This document shows, one piece after another, positions 8,249-17,370 of a DNA stretch of 64,000 nucleotides (position 1 is the first letter of the stretch; each line of letters opens with the position of its first letter). Source of the DNA: Clostridia bacterium (GTDB lineage Bacteria; Bacillota; Clostridia; Lachnospirales; Lachnospiraceae); assembly GCA_003249225.1 (NCBI GenBank), contig QKJQ01000018.1, positions 1 to 64,000 of the forward strand, written 5' to 3'. The position numbers were made by a program, and so were the translations under genes. The notes under the pieces are model-generated. The model did not search any database. It was given only the letters and a program-made list of their open reading frames with translations, and was not told where the DNA came from.

Positions 8249-8845
8249 CTATGCTTCCAGTCCTTCCCACTTCTCGTCCTTTTCACTTAAAAGAATGGGT
8301 GTACCGTCTTCTAATGAATAACCATCTGCCTTTGCTGTGTTCTTATAGATCCCAGTCATCATAGGCCATTCAATACCAATCGCAGGATCATTCCAGGCAA
8401 GACCACCTTCGTCCCCAGGGTGGTAAAAATCAGTACATTTATAGCAGAATTCTGCGTAATCGGATAATACAAGAAAGCCATGAGCAAAACCTTCCGGTAT
8501 GTAGAATTGCTTTTTGTTTTCTTCGGAAAGTATAACGCCATACCACTTGCCATAAGTCGCTGAACCCTTTCGTATATCAACAGCAACGTCAAACACACTG
8601 CCTCGAATGGCACGCACCAACTTTCCCTGAGGATATTCTTTTTGGAAGTGAAGTCCTCGTAAAACTCCTTTTATTGAGCTTGATTGATTGTCTTGAACGA
8701 ATTCCATCGTTAATCCATTCTCATAAAAATCTTTTTTGTTATAAGTTTCCATAAAACTTCCGCGTGCATCACCGTGTACGGCAGGCGTAATTATACATAG
8801 ACCTTCGATACCGCCTGCATTCTTTTCAACTATGATCTGTCCCAA
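8249..8845 (-). CDS. rmlC: dTDP-4-dehydrorhamnose 3,5-epimerase
   Basis: Third step of dTDP-L-rhamnose synthesis: epimerises dTDP-4-keto-6-deoxyglucose at C3 and C5. The cupin family motifs are present: DARGSFMETYN, QDNQSSSIKGVLRGLHFQ with the catalytic-type His, AVDIRKGSATYGKW and YIPEGFAHGFLVLSD. A TTG start at 8845 is chosen: it has AAAGGAAAG 9-10 bases upstream and gives 198 residues, normal for the family. An ATG at 8920 would force a 52-base overlap with rmlD and add 25 unlikely residues. The 23-bp gap from rmlD indicates one operon. Confidence 0.93.
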   Translation of the reverse strand: MGQIIVEKNAGGIEGLCIITPAVHGDARGSFMETYNKKDFYENGLTMEFVQDNQSSSIKGVLRGLHFQKEYPQGKLVRAIRGSVFDVAVDIRKGSATYGKWYGVILSEENKKQFYIPEGFAHGFLVLSDYAEFCYKCTDFYHPGDEGGLAWNDPAIGIEWPMMTGIYKNTAKADGYSLEDGTPILLSEKDEKWEGLEA

Positions 8846-8868
8846 TGGATTCTCTTTCCTTTCATTAA

Positions 8869-9834
8869 TTATATTGTTGGAAGTACTTCCGTTAAATATC
8901 GGGTCAAAGCATCTTCCCATGTAGGGAGCGGTACGAACCCGTTATTGATTAATTTGCTCTTATCAAGACGGCTGTTAGAGGGTCTTGCTGCTTTTGAGAT
9001 ACCATACTCTTTTGTTGTAACGGGAATAACAGTAACATGTTCTTCATTATACTCAGGTCTTCCAAGAGCACCAGCTTGTCGGAAAATTTCTTTTGTGAAG
9101 TCATACCAGCTGATAGGACTTCCTTCATTTGTTACGTGATAATATCCGTACTTTTCGGATTCTGCCATATCGATTAAAAGACGGGCTAAATCATAAGTAT
9201 AAGTAGGATTCCCAATCTGATCATTAACAACGCGAATGAGGGGGTGATTTTTCCCAACGTTCAGCATAGTTCTTATAAAGTTCTTCCCATTTATTCCAAA
9301 GACCCAGGAGATACGTACAATGAAGTACTTATCCAGCAGCGTTTCAACTTCTTGTTCTCCTAAAAGTTTAGTTTCACCATAATAGTTTATAGGGGCATAA
9401 TTCTTATCATCAGGTTTCCATGGTGTAGTTCCTTGTCCGTTGAATACGTAATCAGTGCTCAGATAAATCATTTTACAATGTATTTTTTTACAAACACTTG
9501 CAAGGTTTTTGGTTCCTGTTACATTGATCTTATAGACCATTTCTTTTTTGTCTTCATCCTCCGCAAGATCAACAGCGGTCCAGGCGGCACAATGTACGAC
9601 CACATCTGGCAAAGCCTCAGTAAGAACATTAAAAACGGTAGTTTCATCGGTAATATCCATTGGAATATAATGTATATCCGGGAAGGAAGATTCCATTGTG
9701 CCAGCCTCTGTAGAATAGGGATGAGAAGAATGCTCTTGAATGTCAGAACCGATTCCTTCATGTCCTCGTCTGGATAATTCATGCATAACATCATGCCCTA
9801 ATTGTCCATTAACACCAGTTACGAATATTTTCAT
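8869..9834 (-). CDS. rmlD: dTDP-4-dehydrorhamnose reductase
   Basis: Final step of dTDP-L-rhamnose synthesis, NAD(P)H-dependent reduction. Short-chain reductase with N-terminal MKIFVTGVNGQLGHDV (G..GQLG nucleotide motif), catalytic STDYVFNG and YGETK (Y-x-x-x-K), and the RmlD phrase RISWVFG. Insert of about 20 residues near HSSHPYSTEAGTMES compared with short forms. The ATG at 9834 lies 7 bases after GGGAG; a GTG at 9840 would sit too close to it. Cytoplasmic; 57 bp downstream of rmlB. Confidence 0.93.
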   Translation of the reverse strand: MKIFVTGVNGQLGHDVMHELSRRGHEGIGSDIQEHSSHPYSTEAGTMESSFPDIHYIPMDITDETTVFNVLTEALPDVVVHCAAWTAVDLAEDEDKKEMVYKINVTGTKNLASVCKKIHCKMIYLSTDYVFNGQGTTPWKPDDKNYAPINYYGETKLLGEQEVETLLDKYFIVRISWVFGINGKNFIRTMLNVGKNHPLIRVVNDQIGNPTYTYDLARLLIDMAESEKYGYYHVTNEGSPISWYDFTKEIFRQAGALGRPEYNEEHVTVIPVTTKEYGISKAARPSNSRLDKSKLINNGFVPLPTWEDALTRYLTEVLPTI

Positions 9835-9891
9835 TTTCACACTCCCTTATTGTATAAATTCCTATGTGGTTCTTTACTATTATATACTTTA

Positions 9892-10911
9892 TTAGCGGTT
9901 GCCGTACATTTTCTCATAATAATTCTGATATTCACCGGATAAGATCGGTTTCCACCAGTCTTCATTTTCAAGATACCACTTGATTGTCTTTTTTATTCCA
10001 TCTTCAAATTTTGTTTCAGGAAGCCATCCAAGTTCATTGTGGATTTTTGTTGGATCAATGGCATAACGCATATCATGCCCCTTGCGGTCGGTTACATAGG
10101 TAATCAGACTTTCCGGCTTGTTCAGTTCCTTGCATATAAGCTTTACAATATCGAGATTCTTCATTTCATTGTGTCCGCCAATGTTATACACTTCACCGAT
10201 GCGGCCCTTGTGGATAATAAGATCAATGGCCTTACAATGATCTTCAACATAAAGCCAGTCACGTACATTGAGACCTTCTCCATATACAGGCAGTGGTTTA
10301 TCCGCAAGAGCATTAGCGATCATAAGCGGGATTAGCTTTTCAGGAAAATGATAAGGTCCATAGTTATTGGAACAGCGGCTGATTGAAACTGGAAGAGCAT
10401 AGGTGCGGTAGTAAGCAAGGACAAGAAGATCAGCAGCAGCTTTGCTGGAACTATATGGACTGCTGGTATGAATTGGTGTTTCTTCAGTAAAGAAAAGATC
10501 AGGTCGGTCTAGTGGAAGATCACCATAGACTTCATCGGTAGATACCTGATGATAACGTTGAATTCCGTACTTTCTGCAGGCATCCAGAAGAGCAGCCGTA
10601 CCCTTAATATTTGTATCAAGAAATACTTCAGGGTTCTCAATAGAACGGTCTACATGACTCTCCGCAGCAAAATTTACGACCATGTCCGGGTGTTCCTCCT
10701 CAAAGATTCGGTCGACACCTTCCCGATCTGTTATATCAAGTTTAACAAAACGAAAATTACTGTTGTCCATGACCGAAGATAACGTGGACAAATTCCCTGC
10801 ATAGGTGAGAGAATCAATGCATACGATTCTGTAATCAGAATGATTCTTTAGCATGTAAAAGATAAAATTACTTCCGATAAAGCCGGCACCACCGGTAACA
10901 ATAATATTCAT
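9892..10911 (-). CDS. rmlB: dTDP-glucose 4,6-dehydratase
   Basis: Converts dTDP-glucose to dTDP-4-keto-6-deoxyglucose, the branch point for rhamnose and for 4-amino sugars. Extended SDR of 339 residues: [16 protein letters not shown] at the N-terminus, [26 protein letters not shown] (with the Asp-Glu pair of RmlB), [12 protein letters not shown] (Y-x-x-x-K) and [14 protein letters not shown]. Start at 10911 is set by AAGGAG 7-8 bases upstream; a longer frame would run into rmlA. Its product could also feed the DegT aminotransferase at 4.9 kb. Confidence 0.95.
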   Translation of the reverse strand: MNIIVTGGAGFIGSNFIFYMLKNHSDYRIVCIDSLTYAGNLSTLSSVMDNSNFRFVKLDITDREGVDRIFEEEHPDMVVNFAAESHVDRSIENPEVFLDTNIKGTAALLDACRKYGIQRYHQVSTDEVYGDLPLDRPDLFFTEETPIHTSSPYSSSKAAADLLVLAYYRTYALPVSISRCSNNYGPYHFPEKLIPLMIANALADKPLPVYGEGLNVRDWLYVEDHCKAIDLIIHKGRIGEVYNIGGHNEMKNLDIVKLICKELNKPESLITYVTDRKGHDMRYAIDPTKIHNELGWLPETKFEDGIKKTIKWYLENEDWWKPILSGEYQNYYEKMYGNR

Positions 10912-10927
10912 AAAGGACTCCTTTTTA

Positions 10928-11824
10928 TTAGTATAAGGTTTCTCTGTATTTACCTTCCAGTACATCCAGAAGATATTGACCATACTGATTTTTCTTAAGA
11001 ATTTCATAAACTTTCATGACTTCTTCTTTTGTAATCCAGCCATTTAAATAGGCAATTTCCTCCAGACAGGCGATTTTTCTGTGCTGATGCTGTTCAATGG
11101 TCTTTACAAAGTTTGTTGCATCCGCCAGACTTTCATGAGTTCCAGTATCAAGCCAGGTAAATCCTTGACCAAGTAGTTCAACATTAAGGTGATTGCACTC
11201 GAGGTAAATACGGTTCAAATCGGTGATTTCAAGTTCACCTCTGGCACTGGGACTCAGGTTTTTCGCATATTCAACAACTTGGTTGTCATAGAAGTAAAGC
11301 CCCGTTACACAGTAGTTACTTTTTGGTTTTACTGGTTTTTCTTCAATCGATATGGCTTTGCCAGTCTTATCAAATTCTACAATACCAAAACGTTCAGGAT
11401 CATCCACATAATAACCAAAGATTGTTGCACCCGCACCGGATTCAGCGTTTTCCACAGCTGCTTTCAATCGTTTGTTCAATCCATGCCCCGCAAACACATT
11501 ATCACCGAGAACCATAGCAACCGTATCGCTGCCAATGAATTCAGCGCCTATGATAAAGGCTTGTGCAAGACCGTCCGGAGAAGGCTGTATTGCGTAAGAA
11601 AGATTGATTCCGAATTGATGGCCATCCTTCAGGAGTTCTTCGAATCTAGGTGTGTCCTGAGGCGTAGAAATAATAAGGATATCACGGATTCCCGCATTCA
11701 TTAAAACTGACATGGGATAGTAGATCATTGGCTTATCATAAATAGGGAGCAACTGCTTGCTGGTTACGGTTGTAAGCGGATAGAGTCGTGTACCCGAACC
11801 GCCTGCCAGTATAATACCTTTCAT
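10928..11824 (-). CDS. rmlA: Glucose-1-phosphate thymidylyltransferase
   Basis: First step: dTTP plus glucose-1-phosphate gives dTDP-glucose. 298 residues with the nucleotidyltransferase signature [16 protein letters not shown], then [26 protein letters not shown] and [19 protein letters not shown], all typical of RmlA. AGAGAGG precedes the ATG. First gene of rmlA-rmlB-rmlD-rmlC-aat-like; a strong promoter with MerR-type geometry lies 44 bp upstream of the start codon. Confidence 0.95.
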   Translation of the reverse strand: MKGIILAGGSGTRLYPLTTVTSKQLLPIYDKPMIYYPMSVLMNAGIRDILIISTPQDTPRFEELLKDGHQFGINLSYAIQPSPDGLAQAFIIGAEFIGSDTVAMVLGDNVFAGHGLNKRLKAAVENAESGAGATIFGYYVDDPERFGIVEFDKTGKAISIEEKPVKPKSNYCVTGLYFYDNQVVEYAKNLSPSARGELEITDLNRIYLECNHLNVELLGQGFTWLDTGTHESLADATNFVKTIEQHQHRKIACLEEIAYLNGWITKEEVMKVYEILKKNQYGQYLLDVLEGKYRETLY

Positions 11825-11867
11825 AAAAATACCTCTCTTTTTCTAATATTGTTCTCTTACTAATAAT

Positions 11868-11898
11868 AGCATAAACGGTGCCCCAGGGGCACCGTCAA
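11868..11898 (-). promoter_or_regulatory. MerR-type promoter/operator upstream of rmlA
   Basis: On the minus strand: -35 TTGACG (11898-11893), a spacer of exactly 19 bp, then -10 TATGCT (11873-11868). A 10+1+10 perfect palindrome (ACGGTGCCCC / GGGGCACCGT, 11875-11895) fills the spacer and overlaps the -35. Long-spacer promoters with central dyads are the hallmark of MerR-family control, and the gene immediately upstream encodes a MerR protein. The hairpin could also act as a terminator, but a T-run follows it only in the plus direction, where no gene ends. Confidence 0.75.
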
Positions 11899-11921
11899 GA
11901 GTTTTTTTATGAAATATGAAA

Positions 11922-13106
11922 CTATTTTTTGGCAATAAAGATTCCGGCATCTTTGGTAACTCGAAATCCCCTCTCTGTATGTTTTTGCACAAGCTGTTTG
12001 AAATCACTGTACCGGTCAATAATATATTGATTCTGATTGCCATGACAGGAAAGAATATAAGAAATCAGGGCGTCAGCTGATGGAATTAATAAGTTGTCTT
12101 CATAGGCATGCCACGTTACAGAGGAAAAGCTTGTGTGAAGCATAGGGCTTCCATTTTCTTTACCGAATTTCTCATATAACTTGTTACCAGAAAGAACAAT
12201 TCGATCATCAAATAGTGAAACCAGCTCACGAATTTCTTTCATATGGTCCGAACTATAGGTACTGCATAAAAATACTCCGGACTTCTTAAGTACGCGGGCA
12301 ACTTCTTTTATTACTGCAGGAATATCTTCGCAATAGAACAATAAGTGATTTGCAATAATAAGATCAAAGCTTTCGTTTTTGAAGGGTATGGTAAGGCAGT
12401 CAAAGGCTTGATAGGAGAAACGGGTGTCAGGAGAGCCAATCGTACGTTTTGCATCATGAAGCATTCCATCTGAAAGGTCAGACAGGACAATTCGGATATC
12501 TTTTGGAAGACGTGTCATGTTTTCTGACCAAAAGCTTCCGTCTCCACAACCAAGCTCTAAGACATTCATACCGGGGCGAAGGCTGCTTTGTTCATAAATC
12601 CATGGAAACCATCCCTGCTTATTCGAAGAGTACAAAGCATGCAGATTGATCCTTGCGGATATGTTCGAGGAGTTGTTATATTGGCTTTTTAAGCTCTTTT
12701 CGATACCTAGTTGATTCAGCAGGGCTAATGACTGGCTCCAGTCAACATTCTGATTACTATGCAGTTGCTCTGCCGTAGCGGTAATAGTTTCGGCAACCAG
12801 TGACAGCTGATCGATTCGTTCCTCAACAAGTTTCTTTTGCAGATGCAAGGATTCTTCAATCAGACGCGTATCTGTATGTGTTACTGTCATTATTTTTATA
12901 TCTGCCAGAGAGAAACCCAGAAACTTAAGAAGCAGAATTTGCTGAAGCTTTGCAAGATCTGCCTCTGTATAGAAGCGAGCATGAGAATCAGGATCTACGA
13001 AGGATGGTTTCAAAACATTGTGTTCATCATAATATCGTATTGTCTTTTTGGTTATATGAGCAAGTTTCATGAATTCACCGGCAGAATAAAAGCCTTCTTT
13101 ATGCAT
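11922..13106 (-). CDS. MerR-family regulator fused to a SAM-dependent methyltransferase
   Basis: Two-part protein of 394 residues. Residues about 1-75 are a MerR winged helix (FYSAGEFMKLAHITKKTIRY, then a YYDEHNVLKPS wing and RFYTEADLAKLQQI), followed by a coiled dimerisation helix to about 125. Residues about 165-394 are a class I methyltransferase with motif I LELGCGDGSF, LSDLSDGML, and IIANHLLFY. GGGAGG supports the start at 13106. Such fusions occur in Firmicutes; the methylation substrate is unknown, and the domain may serve as a ligand sensor. The stop lies 24 bp upstream of the MerR-type promoter of rmlA, so control of the rhamnose operon is likely. Confidence 0.88.
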   Translation of the reverse strand: MHKEGFYSAGEFMKLAHITKKTIRYYDEHNVLKPSFVDPDSHARFYTEADLAKLQQILLLKFLGFSLADIKIMTVTHTDTRLIEESLHLQKKLVEERIDQLSLVAETITATAEQLHSNQNVDWSQSLALLNQLGIEKSLKSQYNNSSNISARINLHALYSSNKQGWFPWIYEQSSLRPGMNVLELGCGDGSFWSENMTRLPKDIRIVLSDLSDGMLHDAKRTIGSPDTRFSYQAFDCLTIPFKNESFDLIIANHLLFYCEDIPAVIKEVARVLKKSGVFLCSTYSSDHMKEIRELVSLFDDRIVLSGNKLYEKFGKENGSPMLHTSFSSVTWHAYEDNLLIPSADALISYILSCHGNQNQYIIDRYSDFKQLVQKHTERGFRVTKDAGIFIAKK

Positions 13107-13492
13107 AGCAAAACCTCCCGAAAACAAGTATAAAAGTACGAATCTAAAGAATAGAAAAGATATGTTGTATCAGACTGCATAGTGCAATTATAGTAAAGGA
13201 AAGACAAATCTGCAAGTGAATACAATAGTTTGTGAGCTGTTTGATAGCATGAAAATGTTTATGATACAAAAGTAGTGCTGCTTAAATCGAAAGTAATCAA
13301 AAATGTTTATAGAACTATTCAATAAATTGAATATATAATGCTAAATGCAACAAAATTGATAGAATTATGGTTTTTTATGAAAAAGAGTTTTATATTAATA
13401 GTAATTATATATTTTGCATATTTTTCAAGTGTTTTGCTGTAGTGTAGCAGAACGGTATGAAACAAATATCAACCGAAAAGGATGGTGATTGG
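13107..13492. other. Intergenic region with inverted repeat and AT-rich promoter zone
   Basis: About 386 bases between two divergently read genes. It contains a perfect inverted repeat ATTCAAT-aa.-ATTGAAT (13317-13332) directly ahead of a TATAAT-like box near 13335, and an imperfect repeat around 13430-13452. No gene, RNA or riboswitch was recognised. Confidence 0.4.
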
Positions 13493-14014
13493 ATGGCAAT
13501 GGCAGCAGCAGGACGAGTCAGAATGGATATGTGTTCCAGCTTGGTATGTCTAGATGCAAACAATGGCTATAGGATGGAAGGCAGAATTTATCACAATAAC
13601 TTTGGGGGTACAAGAGAATATGCTCCTAAGAGTGTTTTTGACAGAGAAGGACGTGTTTTTCGAAGCTTTATTGAATTAATTGAAATTCTTGATAAGTTAT
13701 ACGATGACATGGACTATCCACAAAGTAATGTGGAATTAAGAACATTGGCAGAATCAGAAGAAACAATAAATCATAAGAAAACGGAACGAAAGAGCTCGGA
13801 AAATGGAAAGCTTGCTACGTTCACGATTCGGGTTTTATTCAGGCAGAATGCGAGCTGGCAGGGAACAATCAAGTGGATGGAGCAGGATAAAACGGAGAAT
13901 TTTCGAAGTGTTCTTGAACTTATGCATCTTGTGAACAGCATAAAAGTCATTGAAGAACATGATAAGACACCAATGAAGGATTTCGATGTACATAGCGAAC
14001 GTCAGGTTGTCTAG
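13493..14014 (+). CDS. Uncharacterised protein
   Basis: About 173 residues, no recognised family. The first part (GRIYHNNFGGTREY, SVFDREGRVFRSFIELIEIL) and the second (FTIRVLFRQNASWQGTIKWM, NFRSVLELMHLVNSI) look like two copies of the same beta-rich unit: a strand set followed by a helix of the form F(R)SxxELxxLx. No signal peptide, no membrane segment. Start taken at 13493, which has AAAGGA about 9 bases upstream; the ATG at 13457 has none. It stands alone: the LPXTG protein follows 220 bp later behind its own promoter. Confidence 0.6.
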   Translation: MAMAAAGRVRMDMCSSLVCLDANNGYRMEGRIYHNNFGGTREYAPKSVFDREGRVFRSFIELIEILDKLYDDMDYPQSNVELRTLAESEETINHKKTERKSSENGKLATFTIRVLFRQNASWQGTIKWMEQDKTENFRSVLELMHLVNSIKVIEEHDKTPMKDFDVHSERQVV

Positions 14015-14155
14015 AGTGAAAATTAATTATTTGAGATTGATTTAAAACTAAGAGTTAGATTTATAATCAGCAATACCAATAAAGTTTATAATAATTTTAT
14101 AAATGCCATAAAATATATCCAAAATGTATCCTTTTTCGATTATTATGAATGTAAA

Positions 14156-14184
14156 TTGACAGACAATAAGAACATGCGTAGTTT
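14156..14184 (+). promoter_or_regulatory. Promoter of the LPXTG protein gene
   Basis: Perfect -35 TTGACA (14156-14161), 17-bp spacer, -10 TAGTTT (14179-14184), 54 bases before the start codon. Confidence 0.55.
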
Positions 14185-14237
14185 ATTTCTTTGTGTAAAT
14201 AACAAATTGTGGTAGTTATTTTTGAAAGGGGAAAGTT

Positions 14238-15410
14238 ATGAAAGCAAATTTAATGAAAAAAAGAATTGCAGTTATCTTGTGCGCAGCACTAGCACTTTCT
14301 ATGATGGCAGGCAACTGGGGAAAGAATTCCATGCTTGCAAAAGCAATTATTTATGAAGGACCCTATTATTATGATGTAACGTTAGTTTATGATCTGAATA
14401 CCGGAATGGCAGACAACGGTATGAAAACGCCAAGTGGATCAACACCGACCATTAAGATGAGCGGTGTGACAGGTTCCATTCTCTCCATATCGAATAAAGT
14501 CGTTAGCGTAATAGATGCAGATGATGAAGCTGAGATCAGAAGTATCGACGGTGCTATACCTACATTAAGCAGTCCTTCTGCAACCTTTAACGGTTGGTCG
14601 ATCAGTGAGTCATCTTTTGTAAATAGCTCTGAAACAGTTTATGTTGTATTAACGGCACAGTGGACACCAAAAACAACATACTATGTTTTATTACCGGGAC
14701 AATCCGTACCAACAGATGAGATTATTGGACAGCCAATACCGAACTATACCAAAGGTGTATCCGGTGAAATAAAGGAATATACACAGTTTACAGAACCAGT
14801 CGGTGATGAGGGAATTGAATCTGAGTACTTAAAGAGTATTAGCGGATATGGTTCTAATTTCTCCCTTTTAGGAGAGACAACAACAGCATTTGCACTTAAG
14901 ACTACCGGGTATCTCACGCTTGCTGAGAATGAATACATTGACTGGTATGTTGTTAAGTGGCACAATACAGATGGATGGCACGTCGATGGTATCGTAGTTA
15001 CTGCAACTCCGACTCCGACATCAACTCCAACCCCTACATCGACTCCAACCCCTACATCGACTCCGGTACCTACATCAACACCGGTTCCAACGGCAACACC
15101 ATTCCCTACAGCAACTCCAACGGCAACCCCGGAACCAACCGCAACACCATCACCGGAACCAACGGTTATCATTGAAGAACCGACACAGCCACCAGCAAAT
15201 CCTGTTACCCCGGAACCAACCGTAACACCAACCCCGGAAGTGATTGAAATCATTGAACCAACAGCAATTCCGGAAAGTGGCGTTGATGTATTACCACAGA
15301 CAGGAACATCGTCAGACAGCATTTTCTATATTGCTGGTATTGCAGTATTGTCATTTGGTATGATCGTGATTATGGGTAATAAGAGAAGAAAAGATAACAG
15401 ACAAGAGTAG
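14238..15410 (+). CDS. Sortase-anchored surface protein with Thr-Pro-rich stalk
   Basis: 390-residue cell-wall protein. A basic N-terminus and hydrophobic core (RIAVILCAALALSMMAG) form a signal peptide. Residues about 45-260 are an extracellular domain with an InlB B-repeat flavour (TFNGWSISES..., then LTAQWTPK). A Thr/Pro stalk of short TPTPTS/TPEPT units runs from about 255 to 340. The C-terminus has the sortase signal LPQTG (about 353-357), a hydrophobic segment and the positive tail KRRKDNRQE. The stalk probably projects the domain through the wall. Ligand unknown. AAAGGGG precedes the ATG. A strong terminator follows. Confidence 0.88.
   Translation: MKANLMKKRIAVILCAALALSMMAGNWGKNSMLAKAIIYEGPYYYDVTLVYDLNTGMADNGMKTPSGSTPTIKMSGVTGSILSISNKVVSVIDADDEAEIRSIDGAIPTLSSPSATFNGWSISESSFVNSSETVYVVLTAQWTPKTTYYVLLPGQSVPTDEIIGQPIPNYTKGVSGEIKEYTQFTEPVGDEGIESEYLKSISGYGSNFSLLGETTTAFALKTTGYLTLAENEYIDWYVVKWHNTDGWHVDGIVVTATPTPTSTPTPTSTPTPTSTPVPTSTPVPTATPFPTATPTATPEPTATPSPEPTVIIEEPTQPPANPVTPEPTVTPTPEVIEIIEPTAIPESGVDVLPQTGTSSDSIFYIAGIAVLSFGMIVIMGNKRRKDNRQE
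15004..15175 (+). repeat. Short tandem repeats coding for the Thr-Pro stalk
   Basis: Degenerate 18-base units built on ACATC(A/G)ACTCCAACCCCT are repeated head to tail and drift into ACCGGAACCAACGGCAACA units. They encode TPTPTS, TPVPTS and TPEPTA motifs. Such arrays change length by slippage, so stalk length may vary between strains. Confidence 0.8.
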
Positions 15411-15432
15411 ACTTAATAGGTAGATTGATTTT

Positions 15433-15467
15433 AGGGGCTGTGCAGCATGCACAGCCCCTTTCTTCTA
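15433..15467 (+). terminator. Intrinsic terminator of the LPXTG gene
   Basis: Perfect 12-bp stem AGGGGCTGTGCA / TGCACAGCCCCT with a 3-base loop, followed by a T-rich tail. The HD-GYP gene converges from the other side and may share it. Confidence 0.85.
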
Positions 15468-15547
15468 CTATATCTATATCATGCAGATACATGTTTGAAC
15501 TATACACGAAGCACGAGATAGATAATTGAACTATACTGAACGAACAG

Positions 15548-16819
15548 TTACGCTATATTATTTGTTCTTTTTGAAAATTCCTCAAATTCCTGATAGCGTA
15601 TTTCACCGTCCAGAATTGCATTTTTACATGTAACATCGATATCGTCAACATTGCTTTTTATGATGTTAAAAACTCTGGAGCCATGTTTTGCAGTGAAATG
15701 CTGCGAAAGTATTGATATTATTTCACTGGTTGGGAGACTGGCACGGTATGGTCTGTTTTCACAAAGGGCAGTGTATATATCAGCGTATGCTATGATGTCC
15801 ATTTCTTCGGTGATGGTTTTATTAGAAATGTGTTTTGGATAACCGCTGCCATCATGATTTTCATGGTGATTGGATGCCCATGCACCGATATCGCCCAATC
15901 CTTCAATTTCGTTCAGGATAACGGAAGTGAAGTAGGCATGTGCCTGGACTTGTGAACGCTCCAGCGGATCAAGCAGGGCTGTTTTTTCTATGATGGAAGG
16001 CGAGATTGCAATCTTACCAATATCATGCAGAAGTCCGGCAACACGGATCTCACGTTTTTTTTGATCTGAGTATCCTAGCAGAGCTGCGATATGATAAGAC
16101 ACAGCGCTGACACCATAAGAGTGTGATATGGTAAACTTGCTCCGTACATCAATGATTTTTGAAATAGTGAATGCAAACTGCTCGAGCATATCGAGTGAGA
16201 GTTCAACTTCCATGGAAGATGATATGGCACTTTTGAGCAGTGCATTCATACTCATGTTTTCGATGTCGAGCCAAAAGATGTCTTGCAGCGACACCATATC
16301 AAAAGCCTCCACAACAGCAGGATGGAACAGAGTCCCCTTATAGGAATGAATGATGGTTTTAACCTTTTCTTTTTGTGTTAGGATATGCTGATCATGATCA
16401 ATCAGAATCTCAATTCTATCTGCTACATGAAGTATGTAAGAGGCAAGCGGAACCTTCCCTTTTTCACGATTCCAATTATAATCCTGGTCATAGGGCCAGT
16501 GATGATAAAATAAAATACGGGATATTGGCTGAAAAGGTTCAAAGGATTCCAGCATATAGCAGCCAAGCATGGAATGAGGATATGGATTTTCCACATCCAT
16601 TTGTACAAGATCATCACGTTCCTGAACAGTCAGAGCTCCAATATCATGCAGCGCGGCACCAATCACTAAGTCACTGATTTCATGGTCGGACAGATTCATT
16701 GCCTTTCCTATATGATATGCAGCAATAGCGGTGCGTCTGTGATGATTCTTCAGAAGATAATTATAGATATCAACTGATTTTGTAAAAGATGAAATTAGAC
16801 CTTTTAAAGTAGTGTTCAT
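15548..16819 (-). CDS. Two-HD-domain protein with C-terminal HD-GYP domain
   Basis: 423 residues with two tandem metal-dependent phosphohydrolase domains. The N-terminal HD (about 20-150) has HRRTAIAAYHIGK and ALHDIGAL. The C-terminal domain (about 225-400) is a full HD-GYP: SHSYGVSAVSYHIA, LLHDIGKIAIS and NHHENHDGSGYP. HD-GYP enzymes hydrolyse cyclic di-GMP; the intact HHE..DGSGYP set suggests activity here. No sensory or membrane region is seen. AAAGGAG precedes the ATG. Monocistronic. Confidence 0.88.
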   Translation of the reverse strand: MNTTLKGLISSFTKSVDIYNYLLKNHHRRTAIAAYHIGKAMNLSDHEISDLVIGAALHDIGALTVQERDDLVQMDVENPYPHSMLGCYMLESFEPFQPISRILFYHHWPYDQDYNWNREKGKVPLASYILHVADRIEILIDHDQHILTQKEKVKTIIHSYKGTLFHPAVVEAFDMVSLQDIFWLDIENMSMNALLKSAISSSMEVELSLDMLEQFAFTISKIIDVRSKFTISHSYGVSAVSYHIAALLGYSDQKKREIRVAGLLHDIGKIAISPSIIEKTALLDPLERSQVQAHAYFTSVILNEIEGLGDIGAWASNHHENHDGSGYPKHISNKTITEEMDIIAYADIYTALCENRPYRASLPTSEIISILSQHFTAKHGSRVFNIIKSNVDDIDVTCKNAILDGEIRYQEFEEFSKRTNNIA

Positions 16820-17190
16820 AGCAACTCCTTTCTGTTCTTCTTTTTACAAAGACGGTATAGTATTTGAATGAATACGTTTCATTTCATGAGGTAATTGTAT
16901 GGGAGAATTGCATTGATTATTTACATGCCACAAGAAGAAAATCATAGTTTGATTTCAGTATAGGAAAGAATGGTGTGCATGTCAATATAAGGAGTGGATT
17001 AAAAATAGTAACAGAGAAGCAGATAGGAAAGTACGGGTAAGGGGACGAAAGGATGGAGTGGGAGGCACTTTTTACAACTGAAATAGAATTGAAAACTGAC
17101 AATCTGCTTATAGAAGTAATAAAAAAGGTCATAATAGTTACTTTATCGAACATAAATTCCAAAAGAAAGAAAAAACGAATAATAAGCCAT
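16820..17190. other. Intergenic region with an orphan plus-strand transcript suspected
   Basis: Lies between the divergent HD-GYP and Na/Pi genes. A strong plus-strand terminator at its right end (17191-17222) has no recognisable gene ahead of it. The one plus-strand open frame (ATG at 17053, AAGGGG upstream) reads straight through the terminator stem and looks non-coding. A small RNA or a very short peptide gene is possible. Confidence 0.35.
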
Positions 17191-17224
17191 AGTGCGTCCG
17201 TATCACGCGGACGCACTATTTTTA
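17191..17224 (+). terminator. Intrinsic terminator without an obvious gene
   Basis: Perfect 10-bp GC-rich stem AGTGCGTCCG / CGGACGCACT, 7-base loop, followed by ATTTTTAA. In the minus direction no T-run follows, so it acts on plus-strand transcripts. Confidence 0.8.
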
Positions 17225-17288
17225 ATGGTATTTTACGAAATGTTTTCTTTTGCTCACAAACTTTACATAAATTTTTTAAAATTAGAAA

Positions 17289-17319
17289 TTTACATTTTAT
17301 ATTATTATGATATTATAAT
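17289..17319 (+). promoter_or_regulatory. Promoter of the Na/Pi cotransporter gene
   Basis: -35 TTTACA (17289-17294) and -10 TATTAT (17311-17316, 16-bp spacer) or TATAAT (17314-17319, 19-bp spacer) in an AT-rich stretch downstream of the orphan terminator. Confidence 0.5.
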
Positions 17320-17370
17320 TATGTATGCCTAAAAATCGTACAGAAACCTGACAGAAAAAGGAGCAATAAT

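Noticed and set aside
11875..11895. Terminator of the MerR-methyltransferase gene
   Set aside because: The T-run lies on the wrong side for minus-strand transcription, and exact 19-bp spacing between -35 and -10 boxes fits a MerR operator better; dual use is not excluded.
14744..15322. 192-codon minus-strand frame rich in Val and Gly
   Set aside because: It is the shadow of the Thr-Pro repeat region of the LPXTG gene on the other strand; the monotonous VGVGVDVG pattern comes from the DNA repeat.
17053..17310. 85-codon plus-strand frame before the Na/Pi gene
   Set aside because: It has AAGGGG upstream, but the protein reads through the stem of a strong terminator and then through the AT-rich promoter of the next gene; composition is Lys/Ile/Phe-rich without any domain.
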